Positions 1 to 5,682 of a stretch of 5,760 nucleotides of DNA are shown in pieces. The DNA comes from Treponema sp. (GTDB taxonomy: Bacteria > Spirochaetota > Spirochaetia > Treponematales > Breznakiellaceae), in contig JAIRLZ010000070.1 in NCBI GenBank assembly GCA_031259035.1, positions 1-5,760 on the forward strand, given 5' to 3'. Made by a program: the position numbers and the translations under genes. Position 1 is the stretch's first letter. Each line of letters begins with the position of its first letter. Below the pieces are notes generated by a model. That model had not been told where the DNA came from, did no database searches, and saw only the letters and a list, made by a program, of their open reading frames with translations.

Positions 1-455
1 CGAGTTACACGCGCCCGCAATTGGGACGTGGCCGAGGCGCCGGCGGCGCTATGATTCGCCGCGCTTTTGGTCTTCTGCAGGTACTGTTGAAAAAGCCGCG
101 AGTTTTCCGTCTCAAGCTGGGTTACACGCGCCTGCAATTGGGACGTCGCAGGGGCGCCGGCGGCGCTCTGATTCGCCGCGCCGTTGGTCACCTGCCGGTT
201 CTGTTGCAAAAGCCGCGAGTTTTCCGTCTCAAGCTGGGTTACACGCGCCTGCAATTGGGAGGCGGCGGCGCTCTGATTCGCTACGCCACTGGTCAGTTGC
301 TGGTTCTGCTGATGAAGCCGCGCGTTCTCCGCCTCAAGCTGGGTTACACGCGCCTGTAGTTGGGAGGCGGTGGCGCTCTGATTCGCCGCGCCGCTGGTCA
401 ACTGCTGGCTCTGTTGCAAAAGCCGCGCGTTCTCCGCCTCAAGCTGGCTTATACG
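1..455 (-). repeat. Tandem coiled-coil repeats, units of 105 and 117 bases
   Basis: Four full units and the start of a fifth lie in frame inside the coiled-coil gene: 351-455 and 246-350 (105 bases, 35 residues each), 129-245 and 12-128 (117 bases, 39 residues each), then 1-11. Each unit opens with R(I/V)(S/T)QLE(A/T)EN(A/S)RL, continues QQ..Q..T.(G/S).AN(Q/H)SA and ends SQLQA or SQLRA. The 35-residue unit equals five heptads. The two 39-residue units carry four extra residues, including Gly-Ala-Pro or Gly-Ala-Ser, just before TSQL. The array probably continues past the window edge. Confidence 0.9.
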
Positions 456-2012
456 CGCCTGCTTGTCTCTGTCGCTTTTGCGAAGATTCGCCAGAGCCGC
501 GTCAAGCGTAACGATGCGGTTTCTCATCGCGCTTTCTGTTTGGTTCAAAAGCTCATCAGATTCGAGCCTTTGCTTGGCGACCGCATCGACTAACGCATTT
601 TGGGACAACGTTTCAATGCCGGATGTAAAAACATCGGTTTCCGCCGCGGACAGACCAAAATAGCCGGCGGCTTGACGGTAGGCGTTCATGGCGGCGGCGG
701 CGTCATTGTTGTCCGCAAAACGCTTCGCTTGCCTGACGCCGCCCACGGCGCTGGCGAGATTTCTTGCATACTGGCTTTCGAGTTGTTCACGCTCGGCGAC
801 GGCGCGTTGATTCTCCGCGTGAAGCGCGGCTTCATGCTCCGTCGCTAGGCGGTTCGCCTCATCAAGCGCCGTCTGGAGTTCCGCTATGCGGAGAGCCGCC
901 TGCTGCTGCCGCTCCGTCGCCGCCAAAGCGTCGCTGGCGACGGAAGCGGCGTGGGCGTTTTGAAGCGTCTGATAGTCCAGTTCCAACCGCGCCATTCTAG
1001 CCAAAGAAGCCGCAAGCGCAATGTCAACCGCGCGCCGCTCCGAAGATCCCTGCATGTCTTGCAACACCCGTGTCAAACTATTTGCGCTGGCTATGGCGTC
1101 TTCAAACTGTCTGGACTGAAAATCGCTCTGTATTTTATTGAACATCCCTACAATCAGGGCTTCTTCATTCGCAATACGCTGTTGGACGTCTCTCATGCGT
1201 TGCATGTCAGCCAGCGCCTGCTCCAGTTTATGGCTTCCCGCCGCATTCTCCTCCCGCATCTGAAGATAGAATTCCTGTTGCCGCTGAATTTCGGTTTGTA
1301 CAATCCGGCGCTCGTCATTTAACGCCCGTATGCTGTCATGGTACTGGAGTTCTCTTTGCTCGAAGTCATTTAGTATCGCATTTCGTTCTTCAGCAAACTG
1401 CCGTTGGTATTGCTCGATGCGATCCTGCCCGAAATTTCTCAGTCTCTCGTTTATTTCGGCTTGATTCAAGCCTTGGGCGGCAAGGCGCGTTTGCTCGGCT
1501 TCACGATCCCTGCGCAACTGATCGAGGACCGCCGCTTCTCTTGATTCCAACTGCGCGTCAAAATTCGCCAGTTCCTGTTGCCGCCGCAGTTCAAGATCGT
1601 TTAACTCTTGACGTATGGCGGTAATCTCTTGCTCTTTACCGGAAATGATGTTTTCCGAATCCTCCCGCAACTGGTTGATGAGTTCCCCTTCTACAGAAGA
1701 AAAGGCGGCGCTTCGCCCAATGGCGTTTTCCTGCCGGTTGAAATAACGCGCGAGAAAGAATAAAATAACCGCAGCCGCGCCGAAAAGCAAAAGATTCGCG
1801 ACAATAGGAAACAGCATCTCTTTTTTAAGAGGTTTTCCCATATCGTCCTTCAGGATAATACGGTTTTTCAGGGCGAGTTCCGCAATCTGGGCTTCTATTT
1901 CTTTTGTATCATCAGCGCTGATATCGGCGTTGTGAACGGCTGTTTCTCCAGCGGCGTCTTTTTGAGCGATCTTTTGAAGCGTATCTCTTTGAACTCCGGT
2001 TGCTTCCACCAT
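1..2012 (-). CDS. Membrane-anchored long coiled-coil protein, C-terminus beyond the left edge
   Basis: My reading of the complement is open from the ATG at 2012 to the left edge, about 670 codons, so the gene is partial. Layout: about 66 hydrophilic residues, one membrane segment (LFPIVANLLLFGAAAVILFF, roughly residues 67-87) preceded by lysines, then an almost unbroken Glu/Gln/Arg/Ala-rich helical region typical of coiled coils. Around residues 430-460 a short Ala/Tyr helix pair (AAAAMNAYRQAAGYFG) resembles a TPR-like hairpin. Tandem repeats follow from about residue 520. A single anchor with a long coiled coil suggests a structural or scaffold protein of the inner membrane; that role is inferred and I recognise no named family. 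In-frame ATGs also occur at 2030 and 2150. I prefer 2012 because a promoter-like pair puts +1 there and no Shine-Dalgarno precedes any of the three. The bend-free strand opposite shows only shadow frames. Confidence 0.85.
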   Translation of the reverse strand, partial: MVEATGVQRDTLQKIAQKDAAGETAVHNADISADDTKEIEAQIAELALKNRIILKDDMGKPLKKEMLFPIVANLLLFGAAAVILFFLARYFNRQENAIGRSAAFSSVEGELINQLREDSENIISGKEQEITAIRQELNDLELRRQQELANFDAQLESREAAVLDQLRRDREAEQTRLAAQGLNQAEINERLRNFGQDRIEQYQRQFAEERNAILNDFEQRELQYHDSIRALNDERRIVQTEIQRQQEFYLQMREENAAGSHKLEQALADMQRMRDVQQRIANEEALIVGMFNKIQSDFQSRQFEDAIASANSLTRVLQDMQGSSERRAVDIALAASLARMARLELDYQTLQNAHAASVASDALAATERQQQAALRIAELQTALDEANRLATEHEAALHAENQRAVAEREQLESQYARNLASAVGGVRQAKRFADNNDAAAAMNAYRQAAGYFGLSAAETDVFTSGIETLSQNALVDAVAKQRLESDELLNQTESAMRNRIVTLDAALANLRKSDRDKQARISQLEAENARLLQQSQQLTSGAANQSATASQLQARVTQLEAENARLHQQNQQLTSGVANQSAAASQLQARVTQLETENSRLLQQNRQVTNGAANQSAAGAPATSQLQARVTQLETENSRLFQQYLQKTKSAANHSAAGASATSQLRARVT

Positions 2013-2018
2013 AGGAAT

Positions 2019-2047
2019 AATATAGTGCATTTTATTATTTAAGGCAA
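2019..2047 (-). promoter_or_regulatory. Promoter-like pair for the coiled-coil gene
   Basis: On the minus strand TTGCCT (2047-2042) is followed by a 17-base spacer and TATATT (2024-2019). The -10 box matches the sigma-70 consensus in 5 of 6 positions, the -35 box in 4 of 6. Only six bases separate the -10 box from the ATG at 2012, so initiation is predicted at or next to the A of that ATG. The ATG at 2030 lies inside the spacer. This is a pattern match only. Confidence 0.45.
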
Positions 2048-2074
2048 GCGGGGAAGCCGCGCATTCGGCGCTTC

Positions 2075-2110
2075 TCTTTTTGTCCCGGCGTGGCTGCCGG
2101 AACAAAAAGA
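2075..2110. other. Strong hairpin between the helicase and coiled-coil genes
   Basis: Arms at 2075-2089 and 2096-2110 pair over 15 positions with one mismatch (a G-U pair in one orientation), around a six-base loop. The outer part of each arm is A/T-rich (TTTTT facing AAAAA) and the inner part is GC-rich. It resembles a bidirectional terminator in which the U-run forms part of the stem. It lies 87 bases downstream of the helicase stop. Confidence 0.6.
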
Positions 2111-2135
2111 CGGCGGCTTTTTTAAATTCACCGCC
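2104..2135 (-). terminator. Possible terminator of the helicase gene
   Basis: Reading the minus strand, GGCGG (2135-2131) pairs with CCGCC (2116-2112), extended by one G-U pair, around a 12-base loop, and is followed by G and TCTTTTT (2110-2104). The stem is short and the loop large, so this is only moderately convincing. Its right part overlaps the strong hairpin at 2075-2110 and both cannot form at once. In the plus direction, 2093-2099 can instead pair with 2111-2117 ahead of six T (2118-2123), which would stop antisense transcription. Confidence 0.35.
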
Positions 2136-2138
2136 TCC

Positions 2139-2209
2139 GCAACGTTGCATAGGCGTCGCGCGACGCGTTTTGCGCGGCGCGCGTTGAAGTCCGCTTTCAG
2201 CGTGGACTT
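2139..2209. repeat. Cluster of palindromes at the helicase 3' end
   Basis: Three self-complementary sites lie close together: a perfect 10-base palindrome GCAACGTTGC (2139-2148), a perfect 14-base palindrome GCGTCGCGCGACGC (2153-2166), and a hairpin with arms 2187-2194 and 2202-2209 (7 of 8 pairs) whose loop holds the helicase stop codon at 2197-2199. The stretch between is a run of GCG/CGC. None is followed by a T-run, so I do not call them terminators; mRNA 3'-end stabilisation is one possibility. Confidence 0.5.
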
Positions 2210-3402
2210 TCAATACGCCCTTGGTACAGAATCTTCGGATAGACCGTAACGCCCAGTTTTTTCTCAAGAAGGGAAAAACGATGCAGTTCTTCCTCATTGC
2301 CGATGGTGACCATACAGCCGCGTTTGCCCGCCCGCGCTGTTCTGCCCGCGCGGTGGATATACGCATCCGCTTCAACCGGCGCATCAAGAGCCACGCAATA
2401 GTTGATGTCAGGAATGTCAAGCCCTCGCGCCGCCAAATCGCTTGATACAAGAACGCTCAGCTTTCCCTGCCTGAAATTGTCCATCGCCCGGCGCCGCGCC
2501 TGCTTGTCCATGCCGCTTGCAAGACCATCGGCGCTTATCCCCTGATGTTGCAACTGGGCGACGATATTTCCCACTTGTCCCGTCCGCGAAGTGAACACAA
2601 GGCATTTCTTTTGGCGGGACGTCGCGCCCCGGCGTACGCCGACGGCGTTCAGAAATGAACAAAGGCAGCGTATCTTTTTCCTGTCTTCACTGAAAAAAGC
2701 CCAATGGGTTATCCTTTCCCGTAAAATCTCCTGCTCTTCGGTTTCAATGAACGCCATTTCCCCGAACGAGCCGAATTCCTCGAACAGCGTACGCAGCCGC
2801 TCCCGCGTTTTCTCCGGCACGGTGGCGGAACAGGCTATGACCTGCCGGACCGAACGCATCCGCCCAATGAGTTCTCTGGTTTCGTCAATAGTTTCATTGG
2901 CGATGAATCTGTCCACTTCATCCAAAACCAAAACGCCCGGCGCCGCGCCCAGCTTGATCTTGCCCATGCGAACAAGCTGCAAGATGCGGGCGCTGTTCCC
3001 CACGATGACCGCCGGTTTTTCTTTCTTGAGCGTCTCGATCTGTCTGGTTATATTCGCCGAACCGATGACAAGTCCCACACGGGGCGGAAGGAGCGATTGG
3101 CGCTCAGGCGCGGAATCCCGTAACAGGAAATCCGCCTCCTGTTTGAGTTGCGAACATAGCTCCAATGTCGGCGCGAGAATGAGGATATGGGGAGAGGAAA
3201 CGGCTTCCTTAGCCTCAATCGCCGCGCACAGGGTTTCAAAAAGCGGAAGCAGATAGGCGAAGGTCTTGCCCGTGCCGGTGGCGGAACGGAACAGAACGTT
3301 TTCCTTCTCGCGGATGCGGGGGATCACGAGTCTTTGTATCTCAGTGGGACTGTTGATATTCCGCTGCGAGAGTTTCTCAACAAAAAAGGGGCGTATGCCC
3401 AT
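2197..3402 (-). CDS. DEAD-box-type ATP-dependent RNA helicase (DEVD variant)
   Basis: A 401-residue protein with both RecA-like domains of superfamily 2 RNA helicases, which unwind short RNA duplexes with ATP in ribosome assembly, RNA decay or translation. Visible motifs: Q motif PTEIQ (19-23), Walker A SATGTGKT (40-47), Ia PTLEL (78-82), motif II DEVD (161-164), motif III SAT (192-194), motif IV LVFTSR (268-273), motif V SSDLAARGLD (320-329), motif VI HRAGRTARAG (350-359). The second domain is canonical. The first deviates: DEVD for DEAD, PTLEL for PTREL, NSAR where TPGR is usual, GS for the GG motif. The protein stops about 40 residues after motif VI, so there is no RNA-binding tail of the DbpA or CsdA kind, and I give no symbol. 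The Q-motif aromatic (RFSD before the ATG) is encoded upstream of 3402 in frame, so the true start may be further up. Confidence 0.93.
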   Translation of the reverse strand: MGIRPFFVEKLSQRNINSPTEIQRLVIPRIREKENVLFRSATGTGKTFAYLLPLFETLCAAIEAKEAVSSPHILILAPTLELCSQLKQEADFLLRDSAPERQSLLPPRVGLVIGSANITRQIETLKKEKPAVIVGNSARILQLVRMGKIKLGAAPGVLVLDEVDRFIANETIDETRELIGRMRSVRQVIACSATVPEKTRERLRTLFEEFGSFGEMAFIETEEQEILRERITHWAFFSEDRKKIRCLCSFLNAVGVRRGATSRQKKCLVFTSRTGQVGNIVAQLQHQGISADGLASGMDKQARRRAMDNFRQGKLSVLVSSDLAARGLDIPDINYCVALDAPVEADAYIHRAGRTARAGKRGCMVTIGNEEELHRFSLLEKKLGVTVYPKILYQGRIESPR

Positions 3403-3429
3403 ATCTGAAAACCGTGTTTTTATTTTTTT

Positions 3430-3435
3430 CTCCTT
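3430..3435 (-). promoter_or_regulatory. Shine-Dalgarno AAGGAG far from the helicase ATG
   Basis: AAGGAG on the minus strand lies 27 bases before the ATG at 3402, too far to serve it. It is six bases from an in-frame ATA (3423-3421). From that codon the reading KTRFSD leads straight into the helicase and supplies the upstream phenylalanine expected for the Q motif. An in-frame CTG lies further up and a TGA closes the frame above it. Start at ATA, at CTG, or a lost ATG are all possible. Confidence 0.5.
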
Positions 3436-3498
3436 AGCCAGCCTCTTTTTTCCTCAGCTAGTCTCGTAGATTTTTTCTTCTTGCTAAAGACCCGCGCA

Positions 3499-3530
3499 GA
3501 AATAACATGACATTTTAGCTCTGTTATTTC
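3499..3530. promoter_or_regulatory. Operator-like inverted repeat upstream of the helicase
   Basis: GAAATAACA (3499-3507) and TGTTATTTC (3522-3530) are perfect 9-base complements separated by 14 bases. A -10-like TAAAAT on the minus strand (3517-3512) sits between the arms, about 90 bases before the helicase start, so a regulator binding here could cover the promoter. I see no good -35 partner. A stem-loop in RNA is the alternative reading. Confidence 0.35.
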
Positions 3531-3559
3531 ATTATCGAGCAAGCAATTAGAATGAACTA

Positions 3560-3579
3560 CCCCGCCCTGAAGGGCGGGG
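3560..3579. repeat. Perfect GC hairpin resembling an IS200/IS605 right end
   Basis: CCCCGCCCT (3560-3568) and AGGGCGGGG (3571-3579) are perfect complements around two bases. On the minus strand the surroundings read GTAACG, hairpin, TAGTTCATTC. From memory, this arrangement is like right ends of IS200/IS605-type elements, where such a hairpin is recognised by the transposase and forms the 3' part of the TnpB guide RNA. No transposase is nearby. There is no T-run on either side, so it is a poor terminator, though it follows uppP. Confidence 0.5.
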
Positions 3580-3587
3580 CGTTACAT

Positions 3588-3605
3588 CCGCGCTTTCCAA
3601 TAAAA
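3588..3605 (+). repeat. 18-base repeat, inverted copy at 5679-5696
   Basis: CCGCGCTTTCCAATAAAA here is the exact reverse complement of bases 5679-5696. In both places, reading out from the ATTGGAAAGCGCGG strand, the sequence passes through 8-10 bases into a GC-rich hairpin with a CGCCC arm. The two sites therefore look like ends of related elements rather than a chance match. Confidence 0.7.
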
Positions 3606-3713
3606 TGCCGGCGTTTTGTTTTTGCGCGGCTCCTAATCTCGCAAACGTTTCATTCGCAGTGGGGGCTAATGCCGCGCCAACAGGCGGCCATGACGGACGG
3701 CGCTTCAGGAGGT

Positions 3714-4514
3714 TCATTTCCATAATACAAGCGTCGCCACGCCCAGTACGCCGGTGTAAACGGCAAAACCCCAGAGCTGGCGTTCTCTCACCAGTTTGAG
3801 CATGAGTTTTATTGAGAAAAAACCCACAATCGCCGCAGACAGCGTTCCCGCGGCAAGCGGAGCCGCGCCAATGCCCGCCTCCGCCTTGCCGGACGCCAAA
3901 TCTATGGCTTGCAGCGCCAAGGCGCCGAGAATTGCCGGTATGGACAGGAGAAACGAAAAACGCGCCGCTGCGTCCCTGTCGATTCCGCGGGACAAGGCGC
4001 CCGAAAGCGTGGCTCCTGAGCGGGAAACGCCTGGAATGATGGCGGCCGCCTGCAAGCATCCTATAATGGCCGCGTCCATGACATTCACGTGATCCCGCGC
4101 CCGCTCCTGTTTCCTTGAAAGCGCTTCAGCGATGACAAGCGACAACGAGGTGATGAGAAAGGCGGCGCCGAGAAACGGCTTGCCGAAAAATAGCCCTGAC
4201 GCAAAAACGGCCTCTATCCTGTCTTTGAAGAGCAACGCCGTAGCAGCGGCAGGTATGGTGGCGATGATGAGGCTGCCCGCGAGCGGCTGCACGGGCTTTT
4301 TCAGAAGCGCCCAAATGTCCTTCCACAAAACAACGAAGACCGCTAGCGCTGTTCCCGCATGAACCATGGTGTCGAAGAGCAGGGCGCCCTGTGTTCCCTC
4401 TCCAGATAGGCCGAATATTTTTTGCAAAAGCGCCAAATGCCCGGAACTGCTCACCGGCAAAAACTCGGTGAGACCCTGTACCGCGCCGAGAATGACGGCT
4501 TCAATGATACGCAT
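3714..4514 (-). CDS. uppP: Undecaprenyl-diphosphatase (UppP/BacA)
   Basis: An integral inner-membrane enzyme that removes one phosphate from undecaprenyl pyrophosphate, recycling the lipid carrier used for peptidoglycan and other envelope polymers; extra copies are known to raise bacitracin resistance. The 266-residue product has the family's usual length. Both signature blocks are intact: GLTEFLPVSSSGHL (residues 14-27, with the catalytic-site Glu17, serines and His26) and PGVSRSGAT (161-169, with the essential Arg165). FDTMVHAGT (47-55) is also conserved. The rest alternates hydrophobic helices with short polar loops. I chose the ATG at 4514: the family starts directly before IEAVILG, and the in-frame TTG at 4550 would add an atypical extension that overlaps the promoter. 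No Shine-Dalgarno precedes the ATG. Confidence 0.97.
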   Translation of the reverse strand: MRIIEAVILGAVQGLTEFLPVSSSGHLALLQKIFGLSGEGTQGALLFDTMVHAGTALAVFVVLWKDIWALLKKPVQPLAGSLIIATIPAAATALLFKDRIEAVFASGLFFGKPFLGAAFLITSLSLVIAEALSRKQERARDHVNVMDAAIIGCLQAAAIIPGVSRSGATLSGALSRGIDRDAAARFSFLLSIPAILGALALQAIDLASGKAEAGIGAAPLAAGTLSAAIVGFFSIKLMLKLVRERQLWGFAVYTGVLGVATLVLWK

Positions 4515-4521
4515 GGGATTG

Positions 4522-4550
4522 AGTATAACAAAAAACAACGTCAACGGCAA
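4522..4550 (-). promoter_or_regulatory. Promoter-like pair for uppP, placed for a leaderless mRNA
   Basis: On the minus strand TTGCCG (4550-4545), a 17-base spacer and TATACT (4527-4522) are followed after seven bases by the uppP ATG. The -10 box matches 5 of 6 consensus positions and the -35 box 4 of 6. Initiation would fall at the ATG, which agrees with the missing ribosome binding site. A second TTGACG sits six bases inside the spacer but is only 11 bases from the -10 box. Confidence 0.55.
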
Positions 4551-4601
4551 TCAGGCGTTTGCTGCGGCATGTGGGGCGATGTCCACGCCGTCTGGCGTTT
4601 T

Positions 4602-4629
4602 GGACAAACCAGTCCAGTCCGGTTTGTCC
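4602..4629. promoter_or_regulatory. Inverted repeat in the gap upstream of uppP
   Basis: GGACAAACC (4602-4610) and GGTTTGTCC (4621-4629) are perfect 9-base complements around ten bases that consist of the direct repeat AGTCC twice. It lies about 90 bases upstream of the uppP start and has no T-run on either side. An operator for uppP or for the plus-strand gene is possible. Apart from this site and the palindromic element further right, the gap 4515-4795 shows no gene. Confidence 0.4.
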
Positions 4630-4721
4630 TGACTTTATCGAAACGACTCGTTTTATACTCATGCCGTCAAGCCATACCCTCGATTGTGAAACAATAATCT
4701 CATTATACGCCCACAAGTTAT

Positions 4722-4792
4722 TTGAGCCTGTTCCAAAACTAACCCGAGCCGCGGGTTCGCTGAACACAGTTCGCGTTTTGGAACAAGCTCAA
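4722..4792. repeat. Palindromic repeat element with a three-way fold
   Basis: Outer arms 4722-4739 and 4775-4792 pair at 17 of 18 positions. The 35 bases between them can form two further hairpins: AACCCG/CGGGTT (4741-4746 with 4752-4757), and CGC-T-GAAC with GTTC-GCG (4758-4765 with 4769-4775, one bulge, sharing its last base with the outer stem). The result is a compact branched structure of 71 bases. Part of it recurs inverted at 5544-5568, so it is likely a dispersed REP- or MITE-like repeat. It ends four bases before the presumed start of the lipoprotein remnant. Confidence 0.65.
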
Positions 4793-5543
4793 CATATTAA
4801 GAGATGGAATTTGACAGTCTGTATCTGTATAAGCTGTATAGCTGTATTCGCCACGTGCGACGCGGCGGGGCTGGGAGAAACGATTGATCTTACAGCGCCA
4901 GAGTTGACGCTTGAAGAGCTTATACAGGAAAATGCCGAACCTGTTGATTTGGCTGCGGACTCCGGGTCCATATATATCGGCGCGTCTTTCACAATAAAAG
5001 GTACGGCGCGGGATAACAAAGCGCTGGATCGCATTGTCGTGGAGGAGTTGTTGAGCGAGGGAAGCGTCCGGACGGACGAGAGTCGTTCCGCTCTGAGTGG
5101 AAATAACCCTGTCCGGGGCTTTCGCGCCGCCAACCTTCGGCGCGGTTTACAATGTGGCCATACCGGAAGGCACGTTCAAAGATGAATTCAATACCAACAG
5201 CCCCGCATATACCGCATCGCATAATCTTGACGGTGTGAACAAGCCGGTTGTCAGGGTGCAGAAGAAAAGAGCGGGGGTACGGTACGGCACATTCCTGCAA
5301 CAGAATCGAGAAACATGGGCGGGTAGACGCAAGCGGCGCGACCACATCCAACCCCCGCCTCCTTCTGGCGAATTGGACGGCGCGGATGGGGCGTATGCCG
5401 CGTGGGGCGTAACCGCGACGTATTGGCAGACGCCCGGAACAACGCTGGGCGCGGGACAAACGCCGCAGGAGAGCGGTTAGGACACTAATCTGGACTGGGT
5501 GAAAGGCGGCGCTGTTACAGTAGTAGAGATAAAACCTCTTAAA

Positions 5544-5568
5544 CTCGGTTAGTTTTGGAACAGCCTAA
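5544..5568 (-). repeat. Partial inverted copy of the palindromic element
   Basis: Bases 5547-5563 (GGTTAGTTTTGGAACAG) are the exact reverse complement of 4728-4744, and similarity extends to 5544-5568 with small gaps when compared with 4722-4748. Only one arm of the element is present. The second TAG codon of the lipoprotein frame (5550-5552) lies inside it, so insertion of the repeat may have created that stop. Confidence 0.65.
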
Positions 5569-5661
5569 TAGGTAAGAGAAGTAATACTGCTGATTACTGG
5601 GATAACTGGATAAAAGACGATGGCGGCGATAATTTGTCATCAGGCGCAGGGGCGGCTGCCG

Positions 5662-5682
5662 CTCCCTATACGGGAGTTTTTT
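5662..5682 (+). terminator. Terminator-like hairpin in the lipoprotein remnant
   Basis: CTCCC (5662-5666) pairs with GGGAG (5672-5676) around TATAC and is followed immediately by six T (5677-5682). The stem is short but GC-rich and the T-run is perfect, as in intrinsic terminators. If it works, transcription from the left ends here, which argues that the open frame around it (PYTGVFYW) is not coding. Confidence 0.5.

Larger units (their letters stand above)
3547..3723 (-). pseudogene. Short reading frame, possibly the tail of an IS200/IS605 TnpB gene
   Basis: A 58-codon frame starts at an ATG (3723) overlapping the end of uppP by ten bases and ends in TAA at 3549-3547. It has no Shine-Dalgarno. 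Its last part reads AGILLESADVTPRPSGRGSS, and the coding DNA there includes a near-perfect GC hairpin. TnpB genes commonly end in a low-complexity tail (here LGAAQKQNAG) that runs into exactly this kind of hairpin at the right end of the element, so I read it as a possible remnant. No RuvC or zinc-finger motif is present. The alternative is a small hypothetical protein coupled to uppP, or no gene at all. Confidence 0.3.

Noticed and set aside
1..455. CRISPR array suggested by regular spacing of repeats
   Set aside because: Whole units repeat with no unique spacers, and the array is in frame inside a coiled-coil gene.
21..593. Plus-strand frames reading repeated LKLGYTRLQLG units
   Set aside because: They are the antisense of the coiled-coil repeat array; the minus-strand frame is open over 2 kb and has far better protein character.
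600..1322. Further short plus-strand frames (for example 951-1322)
   Set aside because: All lie opposite the long coiled-coil frame and show no domain, ribosome site or consistent composition.
2030..2150. Extended start of the coiled-coil gene at the ATG at 2150
   Set aside because: The added 40 codons run through hairpins of the intergenic region and give a Cys/Arg/Lys-rich sequence without a ribosome site.
2591..3256. A 221-codon plus-strand frame opposite the helicase
   Set aside because: It is antisense to conserved helicase motifs and its Ser/Arg-rich product resembles no protein.
3403..3480. T-rich run as a terminator
   Set aside because: No stem precedes the T-tracts; on the coding strand it is the purine-rich leader of the helicase.
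4501..4767. Minus-strand 88-codon frame upstream of uppP
   Set aside because: It overlaps the uppP start and promoter, has no recognisable domain, and crosses the palindromic repeat and inverted repeat.
4722..4792. tRNA-like cloverleaf
   Set aside because: There is no anticodon arm of seven-base loop form, no T-loop sequence, and the 17-18-pair outer stem is far too long for a tRNA.
4989..5459. Minus-strand 156-codon frame opposite the lipoprotein remnant
   Set aside because: Arg/Pro-rich shadow; the opposite strand carries the signal peptide and Ig-like sequence.
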